DNA from: Mycolicibacterium iranicum
Lineage (GTDB): Bacteria > Actinomycetota > Actinomycetes > Mycobacteriales > Mycobacteriaceae
Reading direction: 5' to 3'
Length of the DNA: 64,000 bases
NCBI RefSeq assembly: GCF_002101705.1
Contig: NZ_LQPC01000020.1
Location: forward strand, 1-64,000
How positions within the stretch are numbered: the first letter of the stretch is position 1; each line of letters opens with the position of its first letter. This document shows positions 56,253 through 64,000 of this stretch, one piece after another. The notes beneath the pieces are model-generated. The model was not told the DNA's origin. It did no database searches and saw only the letters and a program-made list of their open reading frames with translations. The position numbers and the translations under genes were made by a program.

Positions 56253-57118
56253 TAAGCGGAAAACTCCGCTTCTCCGTCTTCAAGTACCAAGCGGGCGTTC
56301 GATCCGTCGGGATCGGCCGCCTCGGTGCGGAACACCGCCCGGCCGGATTCGAGGCGCCAGATCGATGTCGTCAGGGTTTCGCCGGGAAAGACCGGCGAGG
56401 TGAAGCGGGCCGCGATCGCTGTCACCTTCGTGGCGTCGCCACCCCCGAGTTCGGTGACCAGCGCCCGCCCGGCGACACCGTAGGTGCACAGGCCGTGCAG
56501 GATCGGCTTCGGAAAGCCGGCGAGCTGGGCGAACCACGGGTCGCTGTGCAGCGGGTTGCGGTCCCCGGACAGGCGGTAGATCAGCGCCTGATCCTCCCGC
56601 GTCGGCAGCGCGATCTGGGCATCCGGCGCCCGGTCGGGGATCTCCGGCGCCGGCGGGCGCTGGCCCGGCCGGCCACCGAAACCACCCTCGCCACGGATCA
56701 CCAGGGTCGTTAACGTCTCGGCGACAGCCTGTCCGGATTCGGGATCACTGCCTGTCGCTTTGAGCACGACAACCGCGTTCTTACCCTCTCCCTTGTCCTG
56801 GATATCGGCCACCTCGCACACCACGCTGAGTTTGCCAGTAGCAGGCAGCGGCGCGAAGACACGGATGCTCTGGGAGCCGTGCAGGAGTCTGCTGAAGTTG
56901 AACGATCCGATCTTGGCTGAGGCCGCAAATGGCGAGCACGCGATGACGGCATAGGTCGGAAGGACTTGCTGAGTCACCTCGTGGCTGTTCTCGGTCGTCA
57001 ACGCGAGATCGTCGGTGCCCGCGCCGACGCCCAGGGCGTAAAGGAGCGTCTCGCGGTCGCTCCAGGTGAACAGCTGCGCCTGCGTGGTCTCGCCAATGGC
57101 GTTCGGATCGATCGGCAT
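56252..57118 (-). CDS. htdY: 3-hydroxyacyl-thioester dehydratase HtdY (double hot-dog)
   Basis: This enzyme (288 aa) hydrates or dehydrates enoyl/3-hydroxyacyl thioesters. It has two hot-dog folds; the C-terminal one carries the hydratase-2 motif YRLSGDRNPLHSDP with the catalytic Asp and His, followed by GFPKPILHG. It matches Rv3389c (290 aa). It is divergent from fcr1/acrA1 with 69 bases between, suggesting linked lipid metabolism. Confidence 0.92.
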   Translation of the reverse strand: MPIDPNAIGETTQAQLFTWSDRETLLYALGVGAGTDDLALTTENSHEVTQQVLPTYAVIACSPFAASAKIGSFNFSRLLHGSQSIRVFAPLPATGKLSVVCEVADIQDKGEGKNAVVVLKATGSDPESGQAVAETLTTLVIRGEGGFGGRPGQRPPAPEIPDRAPDAQIALPTREDQALIYRLSGDRNPLHSDPWFAQLAGFPKPILHGLCTYGVAGRALVTELGGGDATKVTAIAARFTSPVFPGETLTTSIWRLESGRAVFRTEAADPDGSNARLVLEDGEAEFSA

Positions 57119-57187
57119 GACCAGACAGTAACCGCAGTGCCGGACTCCTCGTTGACAGTCGGTCGGGTGCGGGTGACCATGTGTCGC

Positions 57188-59185
57188 ATGCGCTATGTCG
57201 TTACCGGCGGTACCGGGTTTATCGGGCGCCGATTGATCACCCGATTGCTCACGCTCCCCGAGACCGAGGCGGTGCACGTGCTGGTCCGCCGCAGCTCGCT
57301 CGGCCGGTTCGAACAGCTCGCGCAGCAGTGGGGCGAACGGGCACATCCCCTCGTCGGCGATCTCGTCGAAGCCGATCTCGGGCTCACCGATGCCACCGTC
57401 ACCGACCTCGGTGACATCGACCATGTCGTGCACTGCGGGGCGATCTACGACATCACCGCCCCCGAGGAGCGGCAGCGCGCCGCCAACGTCGAGGGCACCA
57501 AAGCCGTCATCGCCCTGGCGAAGCGACTCGACGCGACGCTGCACCACGTGTCCTCCATTGCGGTGGCAGGCACCTTCCGCGGGGTGTTCACCGAGGACGA
57601 CTTCGACGTCGCGCAGAACCTTCCCACCCCGTATCACCGAACCAAGTTCGAGGCGGAGCTGCTGGTCCGCTCGGCAGGGCGGCTCCGGTTTCGGATCTAC
57701 CGCCCCGCCGTGGTTGTCGGCGACTCGCGCACCGGCGAGATCGACAAGATCGACGGGCCCTACTACTTCTTCGGGATTCTGTCGACGCTGGCAAGCCTCC
57801 CCCGATTCACGCCGATGATGCTGCCCGACAGCGGGCGAACCAACATCGTGCCGGTGGATTTCGTGGTCGAAGCCATGGTGGCGCTCATGCGCCTCGACGG
57901 GCGGGACGGGCAGACGTTCCACCTGACCGCACCGAAGACGATCGGCCTGCGGGGTATCTATCGCGGTGTCGCGCCGGCGGCAGGTCTGCCACCGCTGGTG
58001 GGGTCACTGCCCCGAGCCGCCGCGGCTCCGCTCTTTCCCGTGACCGGTCGCGCCAAGGTGTTGCGCAATATGGCCGCCACGCAGCTCGGCGTGCCCGGCG
58101 AGATTCTCGACGTCGTGGAGCTCGCGCCGACGTTCACCTGCGATCGCACCGAGGACGCGTTGCGCGGGACCGGGATCCGCGTGCCCGAATTCAGGTCCTA
58201 CGCTCCTGCGCTCTGGCGGTACTGGGCCGAACATCTCGATCCGAACCGCGCCCGACGCGACGACCCGGCGGGTCCGCTGGTGGGCAAGCACGTGATCATC
58301 ACCGGCGCATCCAGCGGGATCGGCCGCGCATCGGCGGTCGCGGTCGCCGCGCGCGGGGCGACGGTGTTCGCCCTGGCCCGCAACGCCGAAGCGCTCGACG
58401 ACCTCGTCGAGGAAATCCGCGAGGCCGGTGGTGACGCGCATGCATTCACCTGTGACGTCACGGATTCGGCGGCCGTCGAACACACGATCAAAGACATCCT
58501 CGGCCGCTTCGACCACGTCGACTATCTGGTCAACAACGCGGGACGCTCCATCCGACGCTCGGTGACGGCATCCACCGACCGGTTGCACGACTACGAGCGG
58601 GTGATGGCGGTCAACTATTTCGGGCCCGTACGCATGGTGCTGGCCCTGCTGCCCCACTGGCGGGAACGCCGATTCGGGCACGTGGTCAATGTGTCCAGCG
58701 CCGGGGTTCAGGCCGCCAGCCCGAAGTACAGCGCCTATGTCCCCAGCAAGGCGGCACTGGACGCGTTCGCCGAAGTCGTTGGCACCGAGACACTTTCGGA
58801 TCACATCACGTTCACCAACATCCACATGCCGCTGGTCGAGACGCCGATGATCGCGCCGTCGCGTAGGCTCAACCCGATGCCACCGATCACCGCCGAACAC
58901 GCCGCCGCGATGGTGGTCCGCGGGCTGATCGAGAAGCCCGCGCGTATCGACACCCCGGTCGGCACGCTGGCCGACATCGGGATGTACTTCACCCCTAGGC
59001 TGTCCCGACGCGTGCTGCACCAGGTGTATCTGGGATACCCGGATTCCGCTGCGGCGCGCGGGATCTCCGAGACACCCACGCGCGTGCCGAGGCGGCCCCG
59101 ACATCTGGGCCGGCCGGCGCCGCCCTTACGAGTCCCCGGCCCCGTCAAGCGTGCGGTGCGGCTGGTGCCCGGCGTGCACTGGTGA
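57188..59185 (+). CDS. acrA1: Two-domain fatty acyl-CoA reductase/SDR (AcrA1/Fcr1)
   Basis: This 665-residue protein (Rv3391-like) has an N-terminal extended SDR reductase domain (GGTGFIG at residues 7-13, YHRTK active-site segment) and a C-terminal classical SDR domain (ITGASSGIGRA near 375, YSAYVPSKAA active site near 510). Fcr1 of M. tuberculosis reduces fatty acyl-CoA to alcohol for wax esters. TTGACA at 57152 and GACCAT at 57175 form a promoter-like pair ending 7 bases before this ATG; an ATG at 57179 is an alternative. Confidence 0.9.
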   Translation: MRYVVTGGTGFIGRRLITRLLTLPETEAVHVLVRRSSLGRFEQLAQQWGERAHPLVGDLVEADLGLTDATVTDLGDIDHVVHCGAIYDITAPEERQRAANVEGTKAVIALAKRLDATLHHVSSIAVAGTFRGVFTEDDFDVAQNLPTPYHRTKFEAELLVRSAGRLRFRIYRPAVVVGDSRTGEIDKIDGPYYFFGILSTLASLPRFTPMMLPDSGRTNIVPVDFVVEAMVALMRLDGRDGQTFHLTAPKTIGLRGIYRGVAPAAGLPPLVGSLPRAAAAPLFPVTGRAKVLRNMAATQLGVPGEILDVVELAPTFTCDRTEDALRGTGIRVPEFRSYAPALWRYWAEHLDPNRARRDDPAGPLVGKHVIITGASSGIGRASAVAVAARGATVFALARNAEALDDLVEEIREAGGDAHAFTCDVTDSAAVEHTIKDILGRFDHVDYLVNNAGRSIRRSVTASTDRLHDYERVMAVNYFGPVRMVLALLPHWRERRFGHVVNVSSAGVQAASPKYSAYVPSKAALDAFAEVVGTETLSDHITFTNIHMPLVETPMIAPSRRLNPMPPITAEHAAAMVVRGLIEKPARIDTPVGTLADIGMYFTPRLSRRVLHQVYLGYPDSAAARGISETPTRVPRRPRHLGRPAPPLRVPGPVKRAVRLVPGVHW

Positions 59186-60216
59186 GCCCGGCTCCGGTCT
59201 TCGTCGACGTCGACACCGGCGTCGACGATGCGATGGCACTGGTCTACCTGTTCGCCAGCCCGGAGGCCGAGCTGGTCGGCATCGCCTCGACCGCGGGAAA
59301 CGTTGACGTTCATGCCGTTTGCCGCAACAACCTGGCACTGTTGGAGCTGTGCGGGATCACCGGCGTCCCTGTTTCCCGGGGTTCCGAGACACCGCTGACG
59401 GCGCCGCTGTGCACCGCCGAGGACACCCACGGGCCGGAGGGTCTCGGCTACGCACAACTGCCGGCGCCGACCAGCGAGCTCACCGATCACGACGCCGCGC
59501 AAGCTTGGGTGCGCGCCGCCCGTGCCCATCCCGGTGAGCTGATCGGCATCGCGACCGGCCCACTGACCAACCTCGCGCTGGCGGTGCGCGCCGAACCCGA
59601 ACTACCCGGCTTGCTGAAGCGGCTCGTGATCATGGGAGGCGCCTTCGACTATCGCGGCAACACCACGCCGGTGGCGGAGTGGAACACCCATGTCGACCCT
59701 GAATCAGCCGCCGAGGTGTTCGCGGCGTGGAGCGGACTAGGCGACGACCGCATCCCGATCGTGTTGGGGCTCAACCTCACCGAGCACGCCGCGATGACCC
59801 CGGAGTTGCTGAGCCGGCTGGCGGCCGCCGCGGGATCGACGTCCAGTCCAATGTCGATCGCCGACGCGCGCGGTACTGCGTCGACGGCGTCCAACCCGCT
59901 GATCCGGACGCTCGAGGATGCGATGCGGTTCTACTTCGAATTCCACCACGACCAGGGCGAGGGCTACCTGGCACATCTGCACGATCCGTTGGCCGCCGCG
60001 GTCGCACTCGACCCGGGGCTGGTGCGGTATCGCGCCGCGGCGATCGACGTCGAACTGACCGGTACGTTGACCCGCGGCATGACGATCGCCGACTGGAGCA
60101 AGCACTGGGGCCGAGAACCCAACGCGCTCATCGGTGTCGATGTCGACCCCACGATGTTCTTCGACCGTTTCATCGAGCGAGTCGGTGCGTTCGCACGGCA
60201 GCTCGATCACTCGTAG
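59182..60216 (+). CDS. iunH: Inosine/uridine-preferring nucleoside hydrolase
   Basis: This nucleoside hydrolase (344 aa) splits ribonucleosides into base and ribose. The Ca-binding DVDTGVDDAMA is at residues 9-19, and GGAFDYRGN and HDPLAAAVAL with the catalytic His occur later. It matches Rv3393. The GTG overlaps the fcr1/acrA1 stop (GTGA), so the two are translationally coupled. Its 3' end overlaps imuB by 10 bases. Confidence 0.93.
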   Translation: MSPAPVFVDVDTGVDDAMALVYLFASPEAELVGIASTAGNVDVHAVCRNNLALLELCGITGVPVSRGSETPLTAPLCTAEDTHGPEGLGYAQLPAPTSELTDHDAAQAWVRAARAHPGELIGIATGPLTNLALAVRAEPELPGLLKRLVIMGGAFDYRGNTTPVAEWNTHVDPESAAEVFAAWSGLGDDRIPIVLGLNLTEHAAMTPELLSRLAAAAGSTSSPMSIADARGTASTASNPLIRTLEDAMRFYFEFHHDQGEGYLAHLHDPLAAAVALDPGLVRYRAAAIDVELTGTLTRGMTIADWSKHWGREPNALIGVDVDPTMFFDRFIERVGAFARQLDHS

Positions 60217-61769
60217 ACACCTTCCAAATACCACCTCCTCTGCCGGTAGCACAGCAGCAGGGCGTGCGTCGCATCGAGCAGCACCTGCACCCGCGCCGTC
60301 CTGCTGCTCGTCGCGTGCACCGGATCCCACCACCGTTCGTCGACCGGCCACGGGCCCGCCCACCACGACAGCCGGCCGGACCGCCCTGGCGCGTGCAGCC
60401 GGAACGGATCGGCGGAGAACAGTCCGCGACCGGTGACCCGCACTGGTGCACCCTCGGCGTCGAGCAGTTCGACCGGGTCGTCGAGGAGTACCGTCGGTGC
60501 CGGCTCCGGCAACCGCCCCGGCCACGGCTGATCGGGATTCGCCTGTGGCACAAGCTCATCGCCCAGGGGAATGAAGGTGATGCGCTCAGCGGGACCACGA
60601 CCCCCGCTGAGCACCGGAACCTTGACGGCATCAGGACCCAGCAGCCCCTGGACCCGCACCAGCGCCCGACGCGCCCGCAACCGGTCCTCCTCCCCCACCC
60701 CACCCCACAGCGGCAACTGCAACGCCTCGGCGGAGACCACCTCGACCGGCCGCAGGCGCAGCACCGTGATCGGCGCGGCAGGACGGTCGCCCGGATTGCG
60801 CCGGTTCAGCCATCCGTCCAGCTGCCAACGCACCCGGTCGGCGGTGGCATCCTCGGTCAGCGGTTCCGCACACCGCCAGACACGTTCCAGCTCCTGACCG
60901 TTGGCGGTCATGGCATGGATGGCCAGCCGGGTACACCCCACGCCCGCCGCCTCGAGGCTGCGGTGCAGCACGCTGGCCAGCGACCGCCCCGCGAAGGCGG
61001 CGGCGTCGACCCGGTCGACGGGCGGATCACAGTCCATCACCGCGTCGAGCTCGGCTTCGGGCTCCCGCCCGGACGGCCCGCGGGTGGGTTCCCCGCGGGC
61101 CACCTGATGCGCGGCGACGGCGTCGGCCCCGAACCGGGATGCCACATCGCTGCGGGACAGTTCGGCGAACTGGCCGACTGTACGAATTCCCATGCGCCAC
61201 AGCAGGTCTACCAAGTCCACGCGAGCGGCAGGAGCGAGGCTGGGTTCGGTGGCCAGCTGCTTGATGGACAGCCCCGACAGGAAGGACGCGTCGTCACCGA
61301 CATCGATGATCCTGCCCGCCCTGGCGGCGAAGACGGCTGTTGGCAGTTGATCGGCTACCCCGACCTGACATTCGGCGCCTGCCGCGGCCACCGCGTCGAC
61401 CAACCGTTCCGCCGCGGCCTGCTCGGAACCGAAGTACCTGGCGGGACCGCGGACCGACAGCGCCAACAGTCCGGGTCGCAGTACCTCCGCGCGGGGCACC
61501 AGTTCGTCGACGGCGAGCGTGATGTTCTCGAAGTGCCGGGCGTCGCGGGCGGGATCGGCGGCGACGACATGCAACTCCGGGCAGCGAGCCTGCGACTCCC
61601 GCCGCCTCAGGCCCCGCCGCACCCCCACAGCCCTGGCTGCCGCCGAGCATGCGATGACTCGATTGGCCAGTGTGACCGCGACCGGCACTGTCGGTGGCAG
61701 GTCTGCCGCCGATGCCGCGGCGACCGCAGGCCAGTCCATGCACCAGAGCGCCAGAACCCTGCCCGCCAT
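60207..61769 (-). CDS. imuB: ImuB, inactive Y-family polymerase-like mutasome adaptor
   Basis: This Y-family-like protein (520 aa) serves as the hub of the mycobacterial mutasome. The catalytic acids are lost: the usual Asp is Cys in LWCMD (residue 10), and the SxDE position reads GLLALS. A beta-clamp motif QLPLWG lies at 351-356, almost the same place as in M. tuberculosis ImuB. It should bring DnaE2 and ImuA' to the clamp. Its ATG follows the imuA' stop after one base. Confidence 0.94.
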   Translation of the reverse strand: MAGRVLALWCMDWPAVAAASAADLPPTVPVAVTLANRVIACSAAARAVGVRRGLRRRESQARCPELHVVAADPARDARHFENITLAVDELVPRAEVLRPGLLALSVRGPARYFGSEQAAAERLVDAVAAAGAECQVGVADQLPTAVFAARAGRIIDVGDDASFLSGLSIKQLATEPSLAPAARVDLVDLLWRMGIRTVGQFAELSRSDVASRFGADAVAAHQVARGEPTRGPSGREPEAELDAVMDCDPPVDRVDAAAFAGRSLASVLHRSLEAAGVGCTRLAIHAMTANGQELERVWRCAEPLTEDATADRVRWQLDGWLNRRNPGDRPAAPITVLRLRPVEVVSAEALQLPLWGGVGEEDRLRARRALVRVQGLLGPDAVKVPVLSGGRGPAERITFIPLGDELVPQANPDQPWPGRLPEPAPTVLLDDPVELLDAEGAPVRVTGRGLFSADPFRLHAPGRSGRLSWWAGPWPVDERWWDPVHATSSRTARVQVLLDATHALLLCYRQRRWYLEGVYE

Positions 61770-61770
61770 C

Positions 61771-62469
61771 TCATCCGCCCACCGCGCGCGCCGGATGCCC
61801 GACGGAACGGCCCTTGGCGCGCATGGCCAGCCGCACCCTGCTGATCCGCCCGCACCCCGGGGTGGGCACCCCGTCCCGTCCGCCGGCGATCTCGTAGCCG
61901 CTGACATGAGCGTCCAGCCGCGCGGAGGCCCCCTGCCAGTCACCGTCGGTGACCAGTAGCGTGCATCCCCGCTGCCTGGCGCGGGCCACCACCGCCCTGG
62001 CCCTGGTCGCCGGCACCGTCCGACCGCCCAGGCCGAGAACCACCAGGTCCATTCCGTCCATCAGGACCGCGGCCACCTCGACAGGATCGGCACCCGGTTG
62101 CGGGATCACTGCAATCCTGCTCAGATCGGCACCCATCTCTGCCGCGGCCAGCAGCCCCACGTCGGGCTGGCCGATGATCGCCACATGGCCGCCCGCCGCC
62201 GTCACCGCAGCGACCATGCTCAACTGCAACGAACGAGCCCCGGAAACCACCGCCACAGTTCCGCGCGGCAACGAATCCGGAAGCACCTCAGACAGCGAAT
62301 CCGGGACCGGCAGCAAAGAATCCGGGGTGACCGACCGCTCAGGAACGGGCGCGACCACCCGCCGGTTGCCGCCCACCTTGCTGGAGACCGACGCCATCTG
62401 CTTGCGTAACTGTTCTACCTGCTCAGCCCGCGTGACGGGACACCGGTTCAGGCTGTTTGGCGTCGTCAC
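61771..62469 (-). CDS. imuA': ImuA', mutasome accessory protein
   Basis: This RecA-like accessory protein (232 aa) lacks a good Walker A motif and is needed with ImuB and DnaE2 for damage-induced mutagenesis. Its central region [20 protein letters not shown] and later [20 protein letters not shown] resemble a degenerate RecA fold. The GTG at 62469 has an AAAGG ribosome site, and the SOS-like box lies 37 bases upstream. It corresponds to Rv3395c. Confidence 0.9.
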   Translation of the reverse strand: MTTPNSLNRCPVTRAEQVEQLRKQMASVSSKVGGNRRVVAPVPERSVTPDSLLPVPDSLSEVLPDSLPRGTVAVVSGARSLQLSMVAAVTAAGGHVAIIGQPDVGLLAAAEMGADLSRIAVIPQPGADPVEVAAVLMDGMDLVVLGLGGRTVPATRARAVVARARQRGCTLLVTDGDWQGASARLDAHVSGYEIAGGRDGVPTPGCGRISRVRLAMRAKGRSVGHPARAVGG

Positions 62470-62505
62470 AGCAGTACCTTTCACACCATCTGACACATCC
62501 GTTTT

Positions 62506-62521
62506 TCGAAACTTTGTTCGA
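62506..62521. promoter_or_regulatory. LexA/SOS box of imuA'-imuB (one mismatch)
   Basis: TCGAAA-CTTT-GTTCGA matches the SOS consensus TCGAAC-N4-GTTCGA except for one base in the left half. It lies 36 bases before the imuA' start and should give LexA control like dnaE2. Confidence 0.8.
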
Positions 62522-62606
62522 TGCCGCCAGTAAACACCCACCCACCGACAGCGTCAACCACGAACGGGCGCAACCACCGACACAGGGCAATGACACTGCC
62601 AAATAG

Positions 62607-62624
62607 TGACATTGACAAATGTCA
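62607..62624. promoter_or_regulatory. Inverted repeat TGACAT-N6-ATGTCA overlapping a -35 box
   Basis: A perfect 6+6 dyad lies between imuA' and the esterase gene. TTGACA at 62612-62617, a consensus -35, is inside it, so a bound protein would block this promoter. A further TGACAC half-site starts at 62591. Confidence 0.5.
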
Positions 62625-62647
62625 TCATTCGGGGTTGCATCCATCTC

Positions 62648-63667
62648 GTGCTCAACGAAGAGACGGGCTGGACGACCGATGAGATCCAGCCCCGCGGATC
62701 GTTCCGCTCACGCAGCGCCGCATTCGTCAGCAGCCTGACTCTGCGACAGATCAGCAGCGTGCTCCCACCCGATCAGGCCTGGGGTCTGTGGACCTCCCGA
62801 CAGATCGTCGCCCGCATCATGGACACCTTCGGACCATCCCTGACCGGGGCCAAGGCAGTACGTGTCGACACCACCACCCCGGACCGCAACCGCGTCGTCG
62901 GCGAATGGGTCTGGGGCAAAGACGTGGCTCGCCGTGGGGCAGCCGGAGCGGGCACCACCCAGGCGATCTACTTCGTCCACGGCAGCGGCTACGCCCTGTG
63001 CTCACCTCGCACGCACCGGCGGCTCACCGCGTGGCTGTCCCAGCTGACCGGGCTGCCCGTCTTCAGCGTCGACTACCGACTGGCGCCGCGTCACCGCTTC
63101 CCCACTGCCGCAGACGATGTCCGCAACGGCTGGGACTGGCTCACCCGCAGGTGCGGCATCGCACCCGAGCAGATCGTGATCGCCGGCGACTCGGCCGGAG
63201 GGCATCTCGCCGTCGACCTGTTGCTGCAACCCGACATGAGTCACCCAGCCGGCGTGGTTCTGATGTCGCCGCTGGTGGATTTGACCTTCGGCCTGGCCCG
63301 CACCCGCGAACTGGATCGCCCTGACCCCGCCATCAGGTCACGCGACGCCGCCCGCCTGGTCCAGTTGTACTGCGCTGGAATCGAATCCGGACATCCCCGA
63401 CTACGGCTCGATGTGGCAGGTGGACGCCCACTGCCGCCGACGCTGATCCAGGCCGGTGGAGCGGAGATGCTCGCCGCCGACGCCGTCGCACTCGCACAGG
63501 ATCTCCGCCGGCAAGGAACTCGATGCGACCTGCAGATCTGGCCGGACCAGGTGCACGTCTTCCAAGCGCTGCCGCGACTCTCCCCGGAAGCCGGGCACGC
63601 CATGCGCACCGTCGCCGCGTTCATCGCGGACGCTTTGCGCGACAACAGCATCGAACAGGTGGGCTGA
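62648..63667 (+). CDS. Alpha/beta hydrolase, hormone-sensitive-lipase-like
   Basis: This esterase-type hydrolase (339 aa from GTG at 62648) has HGSG in place of HGGG, and the nucleophile Ser in AGDSAGGHLAV. The catalytic Asp/His lie near the C-terminus (QVHVFQ). No signal is seen. The GTG at 62606 would place the start inside the inverted repeat and -35 box, so 62648 is preferred. It is followed after 3 bases by an SDR gene, suggesting an operon. Confidence 0.85.
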   Translation: MLNEETGWTTDEIQPRGSFRSRSAAFVSSLTLRQISSVLPPDQAWGLWTSRQIVARIMDTFGPSLTGAKAVRVDTTTPDRNRVVGEWVWGKDVARRGAAGAGTTQAIYFVHGSGYALCSPRTHRRLTAWLSQLTGLPVFSVDYRLAPRHRFPTAADDVRNGWDWLTRRCGIAPEQIVIAGDSAGGHLAVDLLLQPDMSHPAGVVLMSPLVDLTFGLARTRELDRPDPAIRSRDAARLVQLYCAGIESGHPRLRLDVAGGRPLPPTLIQAGGAEMLAADAVALAQDLRRQGTRCDLQIWPDQVHVFQALPRLSPEAGHAMRTVAAFIADALRDNSIEQVG

Positions 63668-63670
63668 CAC

Positions 63671-64000
63671 ATGTGGCCGTTCGGAACGAAACGCACCCAC
63701 GAGGCTGACGCCGTGATCACCGGTGCGGGCAGCGGCATCGGCGCCGCGTTCGCCAGAGAGCTCGCCCACCGTGGCGGAAGGGTGGTGTGCAGCGACATCG
63801 ACGCCGGCGCAGCGCAATCGGTCGCCGACGAGATCGGAACCTCGGCGCTGCCCGTGCAGTGCGACGTCGCCGACATCGATGCGGTGTATCGCCTGGCACA
63901 GGAAGCACAGTCGTGGTTCGGCGGTGCACCGACACTCGTGATCAACAACGCGGGCGTCGGTGCGGGCGGGGCAGTCATCGGTGAATCCGCACTCTCCGAC
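63671..64000 (+). CDS. Short-chain dehydrogenase/reductase, 5' part
   Basis: The frame from ATG at 63671 runs off the window end (110 codons). It shows the classical SDR NAD(P)-binding motif TGAGSGIGAAFA near residue 17, an acidic SDIDAG after strand 2, CDVAD, and VINNAGVGAG. These are typical of the first half of a cytosolic SDR. It starts 3 bases after the esterase stop and is probably co-transcribed. The catalytic Tyr-Lys part lies outside the window. Confidence 0.9.
   Translation, partial: MWPFGTKRTHEADAVITGAGSGIGAAFARELAHRGGRVVCSDIDAGAAQSVADEIGTSALPVQCDVADIDAVYRLAQEAQSWFGGAPTLVINNAGVGAGGAVIGESALSD

Noticed and set aside
59727..61844. 705-codon plus-strand open frame
   Set aside because: It covers iunH in another frame and imuB antisense; both real genes have defining motifs.

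Overview
The window is a GC-rich actinobacterial chromosome segment, almost certainly from a rapidly growing mycobacterium (Mycolicibacterium type). The gene content and order follow, from memory, the M. tuberculosis Rv3313c-Rv3395c stretch: add-deoA-cdd, sdhCDAB, sigJ, Rv3329-like aminotransferase, dacB1, a YihY protein, trpS, metZ-metX, folD, the mfpA conservon, a SpoU methyltransferase, dnaE2, htdY, acrA1/fcr1, iunH, imuA'-imuB. About 62 protein genes are packed tightly, many with 4-base stop/start overlaps. I saw no tRNA, rRNA, insertion sequence, prophage or CRISPR array.

Layout. 1-2910: nucleoside salvage operon (minus). 3128-7532: succinate dehydrogenase operon plus an esterase. 7529-12959: accessory genes (dehalogenase-like hydrolase, CGNR regulator, AI-2E transporter, CsbD stress protein, AhpD-like protein, TetR, epimerase). 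12995-15046: a flavin oxidoreductase and the ECF factor SigJ. 15170-21150: permease, UspA, aldehyde dehydrogenase, AsnC/Lrp regulator and class III aminotransferase, which look like an amine or polyamine utilisation block. 21244-29983: SMP-30 protein, small secreted protein, LuxR regulator, two acyl-CoA ligases, metallophosphoesterase, DacB1. 29980-35106: YihY protein, trpS, MarR, a 5'-truncated esterase, exonuclease III, hydrolase. 35160-38530: a SAM-IV riboswitch followed by metZ-metX-methyltransferase. 38636-45372: DUF3017, folD, a second flavin oxidoreductase, TetR/SnoaL pair, FHA-ABC exporter, TetR. 45376-49832: mfp conservon (histidine kinase, roadblock, DUF742, GTPase, MfpA). 50173-56121: small protein, tRNA methyltransferase, nitroreductase, dnaE2 and a degenerate GGDEF protein. 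56252-64000: htdY, fcr1/acrA1, iunH, imuB, imuA', esterase and a partial SDR.

Themes. The three parts of the mycobacterial mutasome (DnaE2, ImuA', ImuB) lie within 11 kb; a perfect LexA/SOS palindrome precedes dnaE2 and a one-mismatch version precedes imuA'. Sulfur-amino-acid synthesis is under a SAM-IV riboswitch. Many regulators are divergent from their neighbours, and several of these gaps carry clear inverted repeats. Several start codons lie 6-7 bases after a TANNNT -10 box, as expected for leaderless mRNAs.

The less expected signals are: two copies of a structured intergenic repeat with a compensatory base change in its stem; related palindromes placed in convergent gaps; a MarR gene that abuts a decapitated esterase; two single-domain flavin oxidoreductases ending in a four-cysteine cluster; and two short leader ORFs that overlap the start codons of sdhB and the FHA-ABC gene. 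Recognition of families, motifs and synteny is from reading and memory; no database search was possible.
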